DNA from: Propylenella binzhouense
GTDB lineage: Bacteria > Pseudomonadota > Alphaproteobacteria > Rhizobiales > Afifellaceae
Direction of reading: 5' to 3'
DNA: 41,445 nt
Assembly (NCBI RefSeq): GCF_009866965.1
Contig: NZ_SPKJ01000030.1
Coordinates: 1 to 41,445, forward strand
Part shown: in pieces, positions 25,829-33,817 of the stretch
How the letters are laid out: each line of letters begins with the position of its first letter
How positions within the stretch are numbered: position 1 is the first letter of the stretch
Translations under genes and position numbers: made by a program
The notes under the pieces: model-generated
The model's database searches: none
Seen by the model: the letters and a program-made list of their open reading frames with translations, nothing else
What the model was told of the DNA's origin: nothing

Positions 25829-26623
25829 CTAGGCGACGGCGCGTTGCTGCTGCACGGGCCCCATCCAGCCCAGGCCGTCGCGGGTCCTGCCGGCCGGCTT
25901 GTATTCGCACCCGACCCAGCCCGGATATCCGATCGCGTCGAGGTGGCGGAAGAGGAAATCGAAGTTGATCTCGCCGGTCCCCGGCTCGTGCCGGCCCGGA
26001 TTGTCGGCGATCTGGATATGCGCGATCCGGTCGAGATTGGCTTCGATCGTCCGCGCGAGATCGCCTTCCATGACCTGCATGTGGTAGGCGTCGTACTGGA
26101 TGTAGAGATTGTCGCTGCCGACGAGATTCAGGATCTCGCGGGCCTGCCGGGTGGTGGTCAGGAAGAAGCCCGGAATGTCGCGGGTGTTGATCGGCTCGGT
26201 CAGGAGCCTGAGCCCCTCTTCCGCGAGCCGCCCGGCGGCATAGCGCAGATTGTCCACGAAGACCGAGCGGACCAGCTGCGGATCGGTGCCCGACGGCGCG
26301 ATGCCGGCGAGGCAGTTGAGCTGCGGGCAATGGAGCGCCCTGGCATAGGCGATGGCCGTCTCGACGCCCTGGCGGAACTCCGCCTCGCGGCCGGGAATGC
26401 AGGCGATGCCGCGCTCCCCGCCGGGCCAGTCGCCGGCCGGGAGGTTGTGGAGCGCCAGCGCGAGCGAATGGCGCTGCAGGCGCGCGGCGATCTCGTCGGC
26501 CGCGAAATCGTACGGGAACAGGAACTCGACCCCGCGGAAGCCGGCCTGGGCGGCCGCCTCGAAGCGGTCGAGGAACGGCACCTCGTTAAAGAGCATCGTC
26601 AGATTGGCCGAGAAGCGCGGCAT
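25829..26623 (-). CDS. hyi: hydroxypyruvate isomerase
   Basis: Interconverts hydroxypyruvate and tartronate semialdehyde. The 264-residue TIM barrel begins PRFSANLTMLFNEVPFLDRF and has FRGVEFLFPYDF, LLTEPINTRDIPGFFL, YIQYDAYHMQVMEGDL and HIQIADNPGRHEPGTGEINF. These supply the metal-binding Glu, Asp, His and Glu of the Hyi family. ATG 26623 follows GAGGAGGGAACG, a strong ribosome site. It lies 28 bases downstream of gcl. Confidence 0.94.
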   Translation of the reverse strand: MPRFSANLTMLFNEVPFLDRFEAAAQAGFRGVEFLFPYDFAADEIAARLQRHSLALALHNLPAGDWPGGERGIACIPGREAEFRQGVETAIAYARALHCPQLNCLAGIAPSGTDPQLVRSVFVDNLRYAAGRLAEEGLRLLTEPINTRDIPGFFLTTTRQAREILNLVGSDNLYIQYDAYHMQVMEGDLARTIEANLDRIAHIQIADNPGRHEPGTGEINFDFLFRHLDAIGYPGWVGCEYKPAGRTRDGLGWMGPVQQQRAVA

Positions 26624-26651
26624 CGTTCCCTCCTCTGTGCTGGCGCCGTTC

Positions 26652-28397
26652 CTACTCCGCCGGCTCGAGCGCCGGAAGGTCCACGACCTCCTCGAACTCG
26701 ACGACCTTGTCGATCTCGGTGCCCATCGCGATGTTCGTGACGCGCTCCGTGATGATGTCGACCACGACCGGCACCCGCCGCTCCGCCGCCTCCCGCCGCG
26801 CCCATTCCAGAGTCGGAGCGATGTCCTCCGGGTTGAAGACGCGCGCGCCGATGCAGCCGAACGCCTCCACGGCGCGGACGTGGTCGACACCATACTCGCC
26901 GATCTCGGGCGCGTTGATGTTGCGGAACGAGAGCTGGACCTCGTAGTCCATGCCATAGCCGCGCTCCGCCTGGCGGATCAGCCCGAGATAGGCGTTGTTG
27001 AGGACCACCATCACGAAGGGGATGTTGTACTGCGCGGCGACGGCCAGTTCCTCGATCAGGAACTGGAAGGAATAGTCGCCGACCACGGCCACGACCTCCG
27101 CCGACGGATCGGCGAGCTTCGCGCCGGTCGAGGCCGAGATCTCCCAGCCGAGCGGCCCGGCCTGCCCGCAGATGATGTAGTTGCGGGGCTTCTGGATCTT
27201 CTGAAACTGGCCCGAGGCGATCTGGTAGAGGCCGATCGCGGTGACGAAGCGGGTATCGCCGTCGAAGGTCCTGTTGATCTCCTGGAACACGCGCTGCGGC
27301 TTGATCGGCTTGTCGTCGAAATCGGTGCGGCGGAGCATCGTCCTCTTGCGCTCGCGGCACTCGGCCGCCCAGCCGCCGCGGTCGGGGAGCGCACGGCGGC
27401 GCGCCTCGGCGACGAACGCCTCGAGCGCGAGCCGCGCATCCGCGACGATGCCGAGATCCGGGCAGAAGACGCGGCCGATCTGCGTCGGCTCGACGTCGAC
27501 ATGCACGAACTTGCGGTCGCCGCGGTAGATCTCGGTGGTGCCGGTGTGCCGGTTCGCCCAGCGGTTCCCGATTCCGATGACGAGGTCGCTCCTGAGGAAG
27601 TTCGCGTTGCCGTAGCGGTGCTGCGTCTGCAGGCCGACCATGCCGGCATTGAGCGGATGGTCGTCCGGGATCGTCCCCCAGCCCATCAGGGTCGGCACCA
27701 CGGGCGTGCCGGTCAGCTCGGCAAATTCCACGAGGAGTTCGGACGCCTCGGCGAGGACGACCCCGCCGCCCGCGACGATCACCGGCCGCTCGGCCTCGGC
27801 GAGCATGTCGAAGAGGCGGGCGACCGCATTGCCGTTCGGGCTCGGCCGGTCGACGGCGAGCGGCCCGTCCGCCTCCGGGTCGTATTCGATCATCTCCTTC
27901 TGGACGTCGATCGGCAGGTCGATGTGGACGGGGCCGGGCCGGCCCGAGCGCATCAGCTGGAACGCCTTGCGGAACACCCAGGGGACCTGGGCGCCCTCCA
28001 TCACGCAGACCGACCACTTGGTCACCGGCGCGGTGATCGCGGCGACGTCGATCGCCTGGAAATCCTCCTTGTGGAGCTTGGCGCGCGGCGCCTGGCCGGT
28101 GATGCACAGGATCGGCACCGAATCGGCGAAGGCCGAATAGAGGCCCGTCACCATGTTGGTTCCGGCCGGACCGGAGGTTCCGACGCAGACGCCGATCCGG
28201 CCCGGCGCGGCGCGGCTGTAGCCCTCCGCCGCATGCGTGCCGCCCTCCTCGTGGCGCACGACATAGTGCCGGATCGAGCTGCCGCGAAGCGCATCGTAGA
28301 ACGGCAGGATCGCCGCCCCGGGAATCCCGAAGGCCGTCTCGACGCCTTCGCTCTCCAGCACGCGGATCGCCGCTTCCATCGCCGTCATGCGAGCCAT
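26652..28397 (-). CDS. gcl: glyoxylate carboligase
   Basis: Thiamine-diphosphate enzyme joining two glyoxylates to tartronate semialdehyde and CO2; 581 residues. Colinear with E. coli Gcl throughout ([97 protein letters not shown]). Odd point: Glu50 in [15 protein letters not shown] aligns with Val51 of the E. coli enzyme, the position where Gcl is known to lack the canonical ThDP glutamate. A very strong ribosome site (GGAGGAGG) precedes ATG 28397. First gene of the operon, divergent from the IclR gene. Confidence 0.92.
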   Translation of the reverse strand: MARMTAMEAAIRVLESEGVETAFGIPGAAILPFYDALRGSSIRHYVVRHEEGGTHAAEGYSRAAPGRIGVCVGTSGPAGTNMVTGLYSAFADSVPILCITGQAPRAKLHKEDFQAIDVAAITAPVTKWSVCVMEGAQVPWVFRKAFQLMRSGRPGPVHIDLPIDVQKEMIEYDPEADGPLAVDRPSPNGNAVARLFDMLAEAERPVIVAGGGVVLAEASELLVEFAELTGTPVVPTLMGWGTIPDDHPLNAGMVGLQTQHRYGNANFLRSDLVIGIGNRWANRHTGTTEIYRGDRKFVHVDVEPTQIGRVFCPDLGIVADARLALEAFVAEARRRALPDRGGWAAECRERKRTMLRRTDFDDKPIKPQRVFQEINRTFDGDTRFVTAIGLYQIASGQFQKIQKPRNYIICGQAGPLGWEISASTGAKLADPSAEVVAVVGDYSFQFLIEELAVAAQYNIPFVMVVLNNAYLGLIRQAERGYGMDYEVQLSFRNINAPEIGEYGVDHVRAVEAFGCIGARVFNPEDIAPTLEWARREAAERRVPVVVDIITERVTNIAMGTEIDKVVEFEEVVDLPALEPAE

Positions 28398-28445
28398 GTC
28401 CGTTCCTCCTCCGGAGACGATCCGCCCCGCGACTTGGCCGCATCG

Positions 28446-28460
28446 TGGAAATTCGTCTCA
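28446..28460 (+). promoter_or_regulatory. IclR-type operator-like site 1
   Basis: TGGAAATTCGTCTCA in the gcl/IclR divergent region. The left half TGGAAAT matches the IclR-family consensus TGGAAATnATTTCCA; the right half is degenerate. Its start is 27 bases from that of site 2. Confidence 0.5.
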
Positions 28461-28472
28461 TTTACTGTCTGA

Positions 28473-28487
28473 TGGAAATTGATCCCA
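28473..28487 (+). promoter_or_regulatory. IclR-type operator-like site 2
   Basis: TGGAAATTGATCCCA, a better match to TGGAAATnATTTCCA. It is embedded in a TGATGG (28470-28475) / CCATCA (28485-28490) inverted repeat. It probably binds the neighbouring IclR-family protein and controls gcl and the regulator itself. Confidence 0.6.
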
Positions 28488-28588
28488 TCAAATGTTTTCC
28501 GTCAAGTGGGTTCTTATCTCGCTCTTCGAAAATGTCGCAGACGGAATGCGGATGGAGCGTCCGCGCTCCGGCGGTGTATAGGGAGCGC

Positions 28589-29419
28589 ATGCAGGATCAG
28601 GCAGTTCAGAGGCCGCGGCGGGGCCGCCCAGCGTCGGCCGGCGGCGAGCCGGCTTCCGAGGTGCAGTCGCTCGACCGGGCGATCTCCATCCTTGAGGCCG
28701 TGGCAGCAGCGGACGGCGTCAGCCTCAGCGAGATCGCGCGGCGCACCGGCTACCCCGTCTCGACCGTGCACCGGCTGCTCGCGACGCTGCAGAACCGCGG
28801 GCTCGCGAGCCACGACCCGGCGACCGGGCTCTGGATGGTCGGGGTCGGCCTGTTCCGGCTGGGCTCCGCCTATCTCAGGATCCGCAAGCTGCCGGAGATA
28901 GCGCGCCCGATCATCCGCGAGGTGCTGGAGGCGGTCGACGAAACCGTGAACGTGACCGTGGTCGACGGCGACGAGATCGTCTGCGTCGCCCAGGCCGAGA
29001 GCCACGCCGCCGTGCGGGCCTTCTTCCGGCTCGGCCGCCGCCTGCCCTTCCACGCCTCCGCCGCCGGCAAGGCGGTGCTCGCCGCCTCCTCGCCGGAGCG
29101 CCAGGCGCAGCTCGTGGAGCGGCTGGAGCTCGAGACCTTCACGCCCAACACCGCGCACAGCCGCAAGAAGCTGATGAAGCGGCTCGCCGAGACCACCTCC
29201 CGCGGCTACGCGATCGACGACGAGGAGCACACGCCGGGCATGCGCTGCGTCGCCGCCGCCATCCTCGACGAGTGGGGCGAGCCGGTCGGCGCGGTCTCGA
29301 TCTCGGCACCCTCGGTGCGGATGCCGGCAGAGCGGATCGAGAGCCTGGGCGCGGTCGCGCGCGAGACGGCGGCGCGCCTCACCACGCTCTATTCGGGCCG
29401 GGAACCGGCGGACAGCTAG
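28589..29419 (+). CDS. IclR family transcriptional regulator
   Basis: Likely regulator of the divergent gcl operon. From ATG 28589 the product has 276 residues: a basic, flexible N-terminus (RPRRGRPAS), a winged helix-turn-helix at about 30-85 (LSEIARRTGYPVSTVHRLLA), and an IclR effector domain (FFRLGRRLPFHASAAGKAVL, GYAIDDEEHTPGMRCVAAAI, GAVSISAPSVR). GGGAG lies only 3 bases before the ATG, which is short. A longer frame upstream would run through the operator region and is unlikely. Glyoxylate or a related acid is the expected effector by analogy with AllR/GclR. Confidence 0.9.
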   Translation: MQDQAVQRPRRGRPASAGGEPASEVQSLDRAISILEAVAAADGVSLSEIARRTGYPVSTVHRLLATLQNRGLASHDPATGLWMVGVGLFRLGSAYLRIRKLPEIARPIIREVLEAVDETVNVTVVDGDEIVCVAQAESHAAVRAFFRLGRRLPFHASAAGKAVLAASSPERQAQLVERLELETFTPNTAHSRKKLMKRLAETTSRGYAIDDEEHTPGMRCVAAAILDEWGEPVGAVSISAPSVRMPAERIESLGAVARETAARLTTLYSGREPADS

Positions 29420-29434
29420 TCCGGCCGGCGCGGG

Positions 29435-30208
29435 TCAGCGTTCCACGAACGCCTTCTCGACCACGAAATGGCCGGGCTCGGCCTGGCTCCCTTCCGAGAA
29501 GCCGATCCCGAGCAGGTGGCCGCGCATGTCGGCGAGCATGTCCGGGCTGCCGCAGAGCATGATCCGGTCGCGCGCCTCGTCGAAGGCCGGCGTCGCGAGA
29601 TCGTCGAACAGGCGGCCTGACGTGACAAGGTCGGTGATGCGGCCGCGGTTGCGGTAGGGCTCGCGGGTCACCGTCGGATAATAGACGAGCTTCTCCCGGA
29701 TCTCCTCGCCGATGAATTCGTGCTCGGGAAGGTCGCGCGTGATCAGATCCTGGTAGGCGAGCTCGGCGATGTGGCGGACGCCGTGGACGAGCACCACGCG
29801 TTCGAACCGCTCGTAGGTCTCGGGGTCCTTGATGATCGAGAGAAACGGCGCGAGCCCGGTCCCGGTCGACAGCAGCCAGAGCGCGCTCCCGGGCAGGAGA
29901 TTGTCGTAGACCAGCGTGCCGGTCGGCTTGCGCCCGACGAGGATGGCGTCGCCCTCGCGCAGATGCTGGAGCCGGGAGGTGAGCGGGCCGTCCTGCACCT
30001 TGATCGAGAAGAATTCGAGCGTCTCCTCGTGGTGCGCGCTCGCCATGGAATAGGCCCGGAGCAGCGGCCTTCCCTCGATCTCGATGCCGATCATGGTGAA
30101 CTGGCCGCTGCGGAAGCGGAACGACTGGTCGCGCGTGGTCCTGAAGCTGAACAGCGAATCCGTCCAATGCCGGACGTCGAGCACGGTCTCGTGCTGAAGG
30201 TTGCTCAT
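29435..30208 (-). CDS. fpr: ferredoxin--NADP reductase
   Basis: FAD enzyme passing electrons between NADPH and ferredoxin or flavodoxin; 257 residues. The FAD-binding RAYS motif is at residues 51-54 (RPLLRAYSMAS). The NADP site GTGLAPFLSIIKDPE is followed by VVLVHGVRHIAELAY, and the C-terminus is FVVEKAFVER, all typical of bacterial Fpr. ATG 30208 overlaps the TGA of the upstream lipid-kinase frame by 4 bases and follows AGGA. A promoter with repeats lies about 95 to 120 bases upstream, inside that frame. Confidence 0.94.
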   Translation of the reverse strand: MSNLQHETVLDVRHWTDSLFSFRTTRDQSFRFRSGQFTMIGIEIEGRPLLRAYSMASAHHEETLEFFSIKVQDGPLTSRLQHLREGDAILVGRKPTGTLVYDNLLPGSALWLLSTGTGLAPFLSIIKDPETYERFERVVLVHGVRHIAELAYQDLITRDLPEHEFIGEEIREKLVYYPTVTREPYRNRGRITDLVTSGRLFDDLATPAFDEARDRIMLCGSPDMLADMRGHLLGIGFSEGSQAEPGHFVVEKAFVER

Positions 30209-31356
30209 GGTCCTGTCCTCGACGAAGCCCCGCGCCATCGGGCGGGGCGCTCTGGATCGGACCGATTCAGGTCAGGCCCGTATGGTAGGAGTACCGTCAT
30301 ACGGTAGGACCAGAATATCGACCTGTCAATTGTGCACGGCACAGGTAGGAAGCCGGCGGACTTCCGCCAATCCGACCCGCTAGCCGCCGCGCGTTCCTTC
30401 GTCCCGGCCGCCTTCGCCGTGCGCGCGCCCGGCTGCCGCCGCGAACGGCCCTGCGGCACCATCAGCACCAGCGACCGCTTGCGGACGCTGAAACGGAGCG
30501 GCGGCGCGAGGCGGCAGAGATCGCCGTCGATGGTGACGTGGAGGAGCGGGCGCCGGCTCTCGATTTCGACCTTCTCCGCCCGGCGATAGCGGAGATAGCG
30601 GCTCTTCTTCCAGTGCCCGACGGCCATGCGGGCCGCCAGCCGCAGGAAGCCGAGCGGGCCGATATGGCGCACCGTATAGAGGGTCAGATGGCCGCCATCG
30701 AGCCGCGAGCGCCGGAACATCCGGCCGAGCCCCTCGTCATATTCGTTGTTGAGGACGGCCAGGAAGCGGACCCGCACTTCCTCGCACGCGCCGTCCACAT
30801 TGACCCGCACGCGGAGCCGGGGCGCCCGCCGGAACAGCAGCAGGAAGGCGGCCGCGAGGCCGGCCCAGCTCCTGGCGCCGATCCTCGCCTTCAGCCTGCG
30901 CCGGATCTCGGAGAAGGTCGCGGCGAGCCCGATCGTGCACTTGCTGACGAAGATGCGGCCGTTCACCTCGCCGAGATCGATGGCGAGCGGGACGGCGGCG
31001 GCGAGTGCTGCCACCGCCGACGCGAGGTCGAGCGGCATGCCGATGTCGCGCGCAAGCAGATTGGCCGTGCCGCCCGGGAGGATCGCGAGCGGAATCCCCG
31101 TCCCGGCGAGGGCCTGCGCGGCATGGCTCACGGTGCCGTCGCCGCCGAGCACGGCGATCGCGTCCGCGCCGGCACTCCGCGCCGCCGCCAGGCACTCGGC
31201 CGCGTCGGCGCCTTCCATGATGCGCGGGGCGAAGCCGGCCTCCCGGAACAAGGCAGCGAGGTCGCGGCGGGAAATTCCGGCCGTCGCGCCGGCCTTCTCG
31301 TTCACGACCAAAGCGACCGATCGGACGTCCATTCCAGGAAAAGAAGAAATCCGCAT
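30205..31356 (-). CDS. diacylglycerol/lipid kinase family protein with unusual C-terminal extension
   Basis: DagK/YegS/LCB5-type kinase of 383 residues. Motifs: VNEKAGATAG at the N-terminus, the nucleotide loop GGDGTVSHAAQAL, and PGGTANLLARDIG, then the beta-sandwich part (VTIDGDLCRLAPPLRFSV) ending at about residue 308. ATG 31356 has AGGA eight bases upstream; ATG 31332 is an alternative. The last ~75 residues do not look like the family and run over promoter-like DNA of fpr, so the true functional end may be earlier or the stop may have been lost. Cellular substrate unknown. Confidence 0.82.
   Translation of the reverse strand: MRISSFPGMDVRSVALVVNEKAGATAGISRRDLAALFREAGFAPRIMEGADAAECLAAARSAGADAIAVLGGDGTVSHAAQALAGTGIPLAILPGGTANLLARDIGMPLDLASAVAALAAAVPLAIDLGEVNGRIFVSKCTIGLAATFSEIRRRLKARIGARSWAGLAAAFLLLFRRAPRLRVRVNVDGACEEVRVRFLAVLNNEYDEGLGRMFRRSRLDGGHLTLYTVRHIGPLGFLRLAARMAVGHWKKSRYLRYRRAEKVEIESRRPLLHVTIDGDLCRLAPPLRFSVRKRSLVLMVPQGRSRRQPGARTAKAAGTKERAAASGSDWRKSAGFLPVPCTIDRSIFWSYRMTVLLPYGPDLNRSDPERPARWRGASSRTGP
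30278..30310. promoter_or_regulatory. operator-like repeats at the fpr promoter
   Basis: CCGTATG (30278-30284) and CATACGG (30298-30304) form a 7-13-7 inverted repeat. TATGGTAGGAG (30281-30291) and TACGGTAGGAC (30300-30310) form an imperfect direct repeat 19 bases apart. Both overlap or follow the -10 region of the fpr promoter, a position fit for a repressor. The regulator is unknown. Confidence 0.5.
30301..30329 (-). promoter_or_regulatory. putative fpr promoter
   Basis: Minus strand: exact TTGACA (30329-30324), a 17-base spacer, TACCGT (30306-30301). The start point would be about 85 bases before the fpr ATG. The local drop in GC content supports a regulatory region. Confidence 0.55.
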
Positions 31357-31751
31357 TCGGAGTTCCTGGGGTCCACGCCCGGCGACCAGCGACCGGTTCG
31401 CGCACCCCGGGACGCGCGCCCGCGCGGCGTCCGTCCCCCGGCCGCCCTCTTGGCCCTTCTGCCGGCCCTTCTGCCGGCCGCCGTGCCGGATGCGGGATTT
31501 GTACGTTTTTTTGAACAGTCGGTTGACATGCCTCCCCGCCCGGGCAAAGCTTGTCGCGTGAGCTTCGCCCTCAGGACTCCGGGGAGGGGAACCAGGGGTA
31601 AGCTCTTGTCATGATGAGCTTTCCGAGGCCGTGGCGGGGCATGCGGCGGCATTCGCGGCATGCGCGGATTCCGGCTCGACCACCTTCCAAGCGCTTCGTC
31701 CGCTCTCGTGGCCAGAAATTGAACATCTCCGATCGCTGTGGGGAGTGACGG
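31357..31751 (+). other. 395-base gap between lipid kinase and tctA
   Basis: Holds the divergent control region. TTGACA at 31523-31528 is a good -35 for tctA, but no convincing -10 follows (AAAGCT at 17 bases). A T-rich run precedes it. A 45-codon Arg-rich frame from ATG 31611 to TGA 31748 ends 3 bases before tctA; its composition and distant ribosome site make it doubtful. A tandem repeat lies at 31452-31475. I see no RNA gene. Confidence 0.4.
31452..31475. repeat. tandem 12-bp repeat
   Basis: GGCCCTTCTGCC occurs twice head to tail (31452-31463 and 31464-31475) in the gap upstream of tctA. It looks like replication slippage; no function is apparent. Confidence 0.8.
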
Positions 31752-33758
31752 ATGGATATGCTGGGTCACGCGCTCGCCATCGTGCTCGATCCCTACCGCA
31801 TGGTGGCGCTCGTCGGGGGCGTGCTCATCGGCCTGGTGATCGGGGTCATACCGGGGCTCGGCGGGGTGATCGGGCTCGCGATCCTCATCCCGTTCACCTA
31901 CGGCATGGATCCCTATGCCGCGCTCGCCCTCCTCGTCGGCATGCACGCCGTGACGACCACCTCCGACCTCATCCCCGCCATCCTGTTCGGCGTGCCGGGA
32001 ACGGTCGGCGCCTCCGCGACGGTGATGGACGGCCATGCCCTCGCCAAGCTCGGGCGCGCCGGGCAGGCGCTCGGCGCCGGCTATTCGGCCGCGCTCTTTG
32101 GCGGCCTCTTCGGCGCGGTGCTGCTCGCCCTCTGCATCCCGATCATCCGGCCGCTCGTCCTCTTCCTCGCCTCGCCGGAGCTCCTCTCCTTCGCCGTGTT
32201 CGGGCTCTCGATGGTGGGCACGCTGAGCGGAAAGGCGCCCCTGAAGGGCCTGGCGGGCGCCGCGATCGGGCTGATGATCGCGATGATCGGCTTCACCCCG
32301 CAGACCGGCACCATGCGCTGGACCTTCGGCAGCTTCTACCTGTGGGACCACCTGCCGCTCGTCCCGTTCACCCTCGGGCTCTTCGCCGTTCCGGAGATGA
32401 TCGAGCTCTTCGTCTCCCGCGGCTCGGTCGTGCGCGACGGCGCCAAGCCGGATTTCCGCCTCCGGGCGCAATATGAGGGGCTCCGCGAGGTGCGCCGCAA
32501 CATGGGGCTGGTGCTGCGCTCCTCCTGGGTCGGAACCTTCCTCGGCGCCGTCCCCGGCATCGGCTCCGCCTCCATCGACTGGATCGTCTACGGCCAGGCG
32601 CAGCGCTTCTCGAAGAATGCCGAGAGCTTCGGCAAGGGCGACATCAGGGGCGTGATCGCGCCGGAAGCCGCCAACAGCGCGAAGGAGGGCGGCGCGCTCC
32701 TGCCCACCATCGCCTTCGGCGTGCCGGGCGGGGCCGGCATGGCCGTGCTCCTCAGCGCGTTCCTGCTGCACGGCCTGGTGCCCGGCCCCGAAATGCTCGG
32801 CAAGCATCTCGACCTCACCTATTCGATCGTCTGGAGCCTCACGCTCGCCAACGTCATCGGCACCCTCATCTGCCTCTCCGCAAGCGGGCTCTTCGCGCGC
32901 CTGTCGACCGTGCGCGCCGGCAAGCTCGTGCCGCTCGTCATCGCCTTCATCGTGATCAGCGCCTATCAGGGCTCGGCGAGCTGGGGCGACCTCTATTCCC
33001 TCGCCATCTTCGGGCTCGTCGGCTGGTGCATGAAGGAGAACGGCTGGCCGCGGCCGCCGATGATGCTCGGCTTCGTGCTGGGCGCCCTCTTCGAGCGCTA
33101 TTTCTTCATCTCCACGCAGGCCTATGGCTGGGAATGGGTGCTCCGCCCGGTCGTCCTGGCGGTGTTCCTCGCATCCGCCTACGTCATCTACGGACCGCTG
33201 AAGACGCATCTCGGCGCCACCATCCGCGACCTCCGCAAAAGCCACGTCCGCCACTTCCAGGTGAGCGCACAGGCGCTCTTCACGCTCGCCGTGATCGCCG
33301 TGATCGCCGCGGCGCTCTGGACCTCCACGGCCTGGCCGCACGCGGCGAGGATCGTTCCCCAGATCGCCGGCTCGGCCGCCCTCTTCTTCGCGCTGGCGAC
33401 GCTCGTGGTGGAGCTCTTCGCGCCGCGCGCGGCGGAGCCGGACACGGCCGCCGGCATGAGCGCGCCCCGCCGCGCGGCCGCCTGGATCGTCGCCAACAGG
33501 CCGCTCCGGTTCTTCCTCTGGTTCGGCGGCTTCCTCGTGCTCGCCGCGCTGGTCGGGCTGCTGCCGGCGCTGTTCGTCCTCGTGCTCGCCCAGAGCCGCT
33601 TCGAATTCAGGCAGAGCTGGGCCTATTCGGTCGGCGTGACGGTGATCACCGTCGCCTTCATCTGGATCTGCTTCGGCTACGTCTTCAACGTTCCCTGGCC
33701 GCAATCCTATCTCGGGGACCAGTTCCCCGCGCTGCGCTTCGCAACGGGCCTCGTCTGA
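31752..33758 (+). CDS. tripartite tricarboxylate transporter permease, TctA-TctB fusion
   Basis: Inner-membrane permease of 668 residues. Residues 1 to ~495 are the large TctA-type subunit: GLVIGVIPGLGGVIGLAILI with the family PGLGG loop, AILFGVPGTVGASATVMDGH and the repeated LPTIAFGVPGGAGMAVLL. About residue 500 onward has four further hydrophobic helices like the small TctB subunit, normally a separate gene. ATG 31752 follows GGAG. It should import a carboxylate using sodium or protons together with a TctC-type binding protein; one is encoded 5 kb away. The substrate is unknown. Confidence 0.9.
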   Translation: MDMLGHALAIVLDPYRMVALVGGVLIGLVIGVIPGLGGVIGLAILIPFTYGMDPYAALALLVGMHAVTTTSDLIPAILFGVPGTVGASATVMDGHALAKLGRAGQALGAGYSAALFGGLFGAVLLALCIPIIRPLVLFLASPELLSFAVFGLSMVGTLSGKAPLKGLAGAAIGLMIAMIGFTPQTGTMRWTFGSFYLWDHLPLVPFTLGLFAVPEMIELFVSRGSVVRDGAKPDFRLRAQYEGLREVRRNMGLVLRSSWVGTFLGAVPGIGSASIDWIVYGQAQRFSKNAESFGKGDIRGVIAPEAANSAKEGGALLPTIAFGVPGGAGMAVLLSAFLLHGLVPGPEMLGKHLDLTYSIVWSLTLANVIGTLICLSASGLFARLSTVRAGKLVPLVIAFIVISAYQGSASWGDLYSLAIFGLVGWCMKENGWPRPPMMLGFVLGALFERYFFISTQAYGWEWVLRPVVLAVFLASAYVIYGPLKTHLGATIRDLRKSHVRHFQVSAQALFTLAVIAVIAAALWTSTAWPHAARIVPQIAGSAALFFALATLVVELFAPRAAEPDTAAGMSAPRRAAAWIVANRPLRFFLWFGGFLVLAALVGLLPALFVLVLAQSRFEFRQSWAYSVGVTVITVAFIWICFGYVFNVPWPQSYLGDQFPALRFATGLV

Positions 33759-33817
33759 GGCCCGGAGGCGCCCGCCCCGCCCGCAAGAGCTGCCCACGAC
33801 CACCAGGACGGACCGAA

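Noticed and set aside
31611-31748. A 45-codon frame ending just before tctA
   Set aside because: Very Arg-rich, with a ribosome site too far from the ATG; not supported as a gene, though mentioned in the gap entry.
31302-33803. An 833-codon minus-strand frame opposite tctA
   Set aside because: Charged low-complexity translation, while the plus strand gives a clear multi-helix TctA protein.
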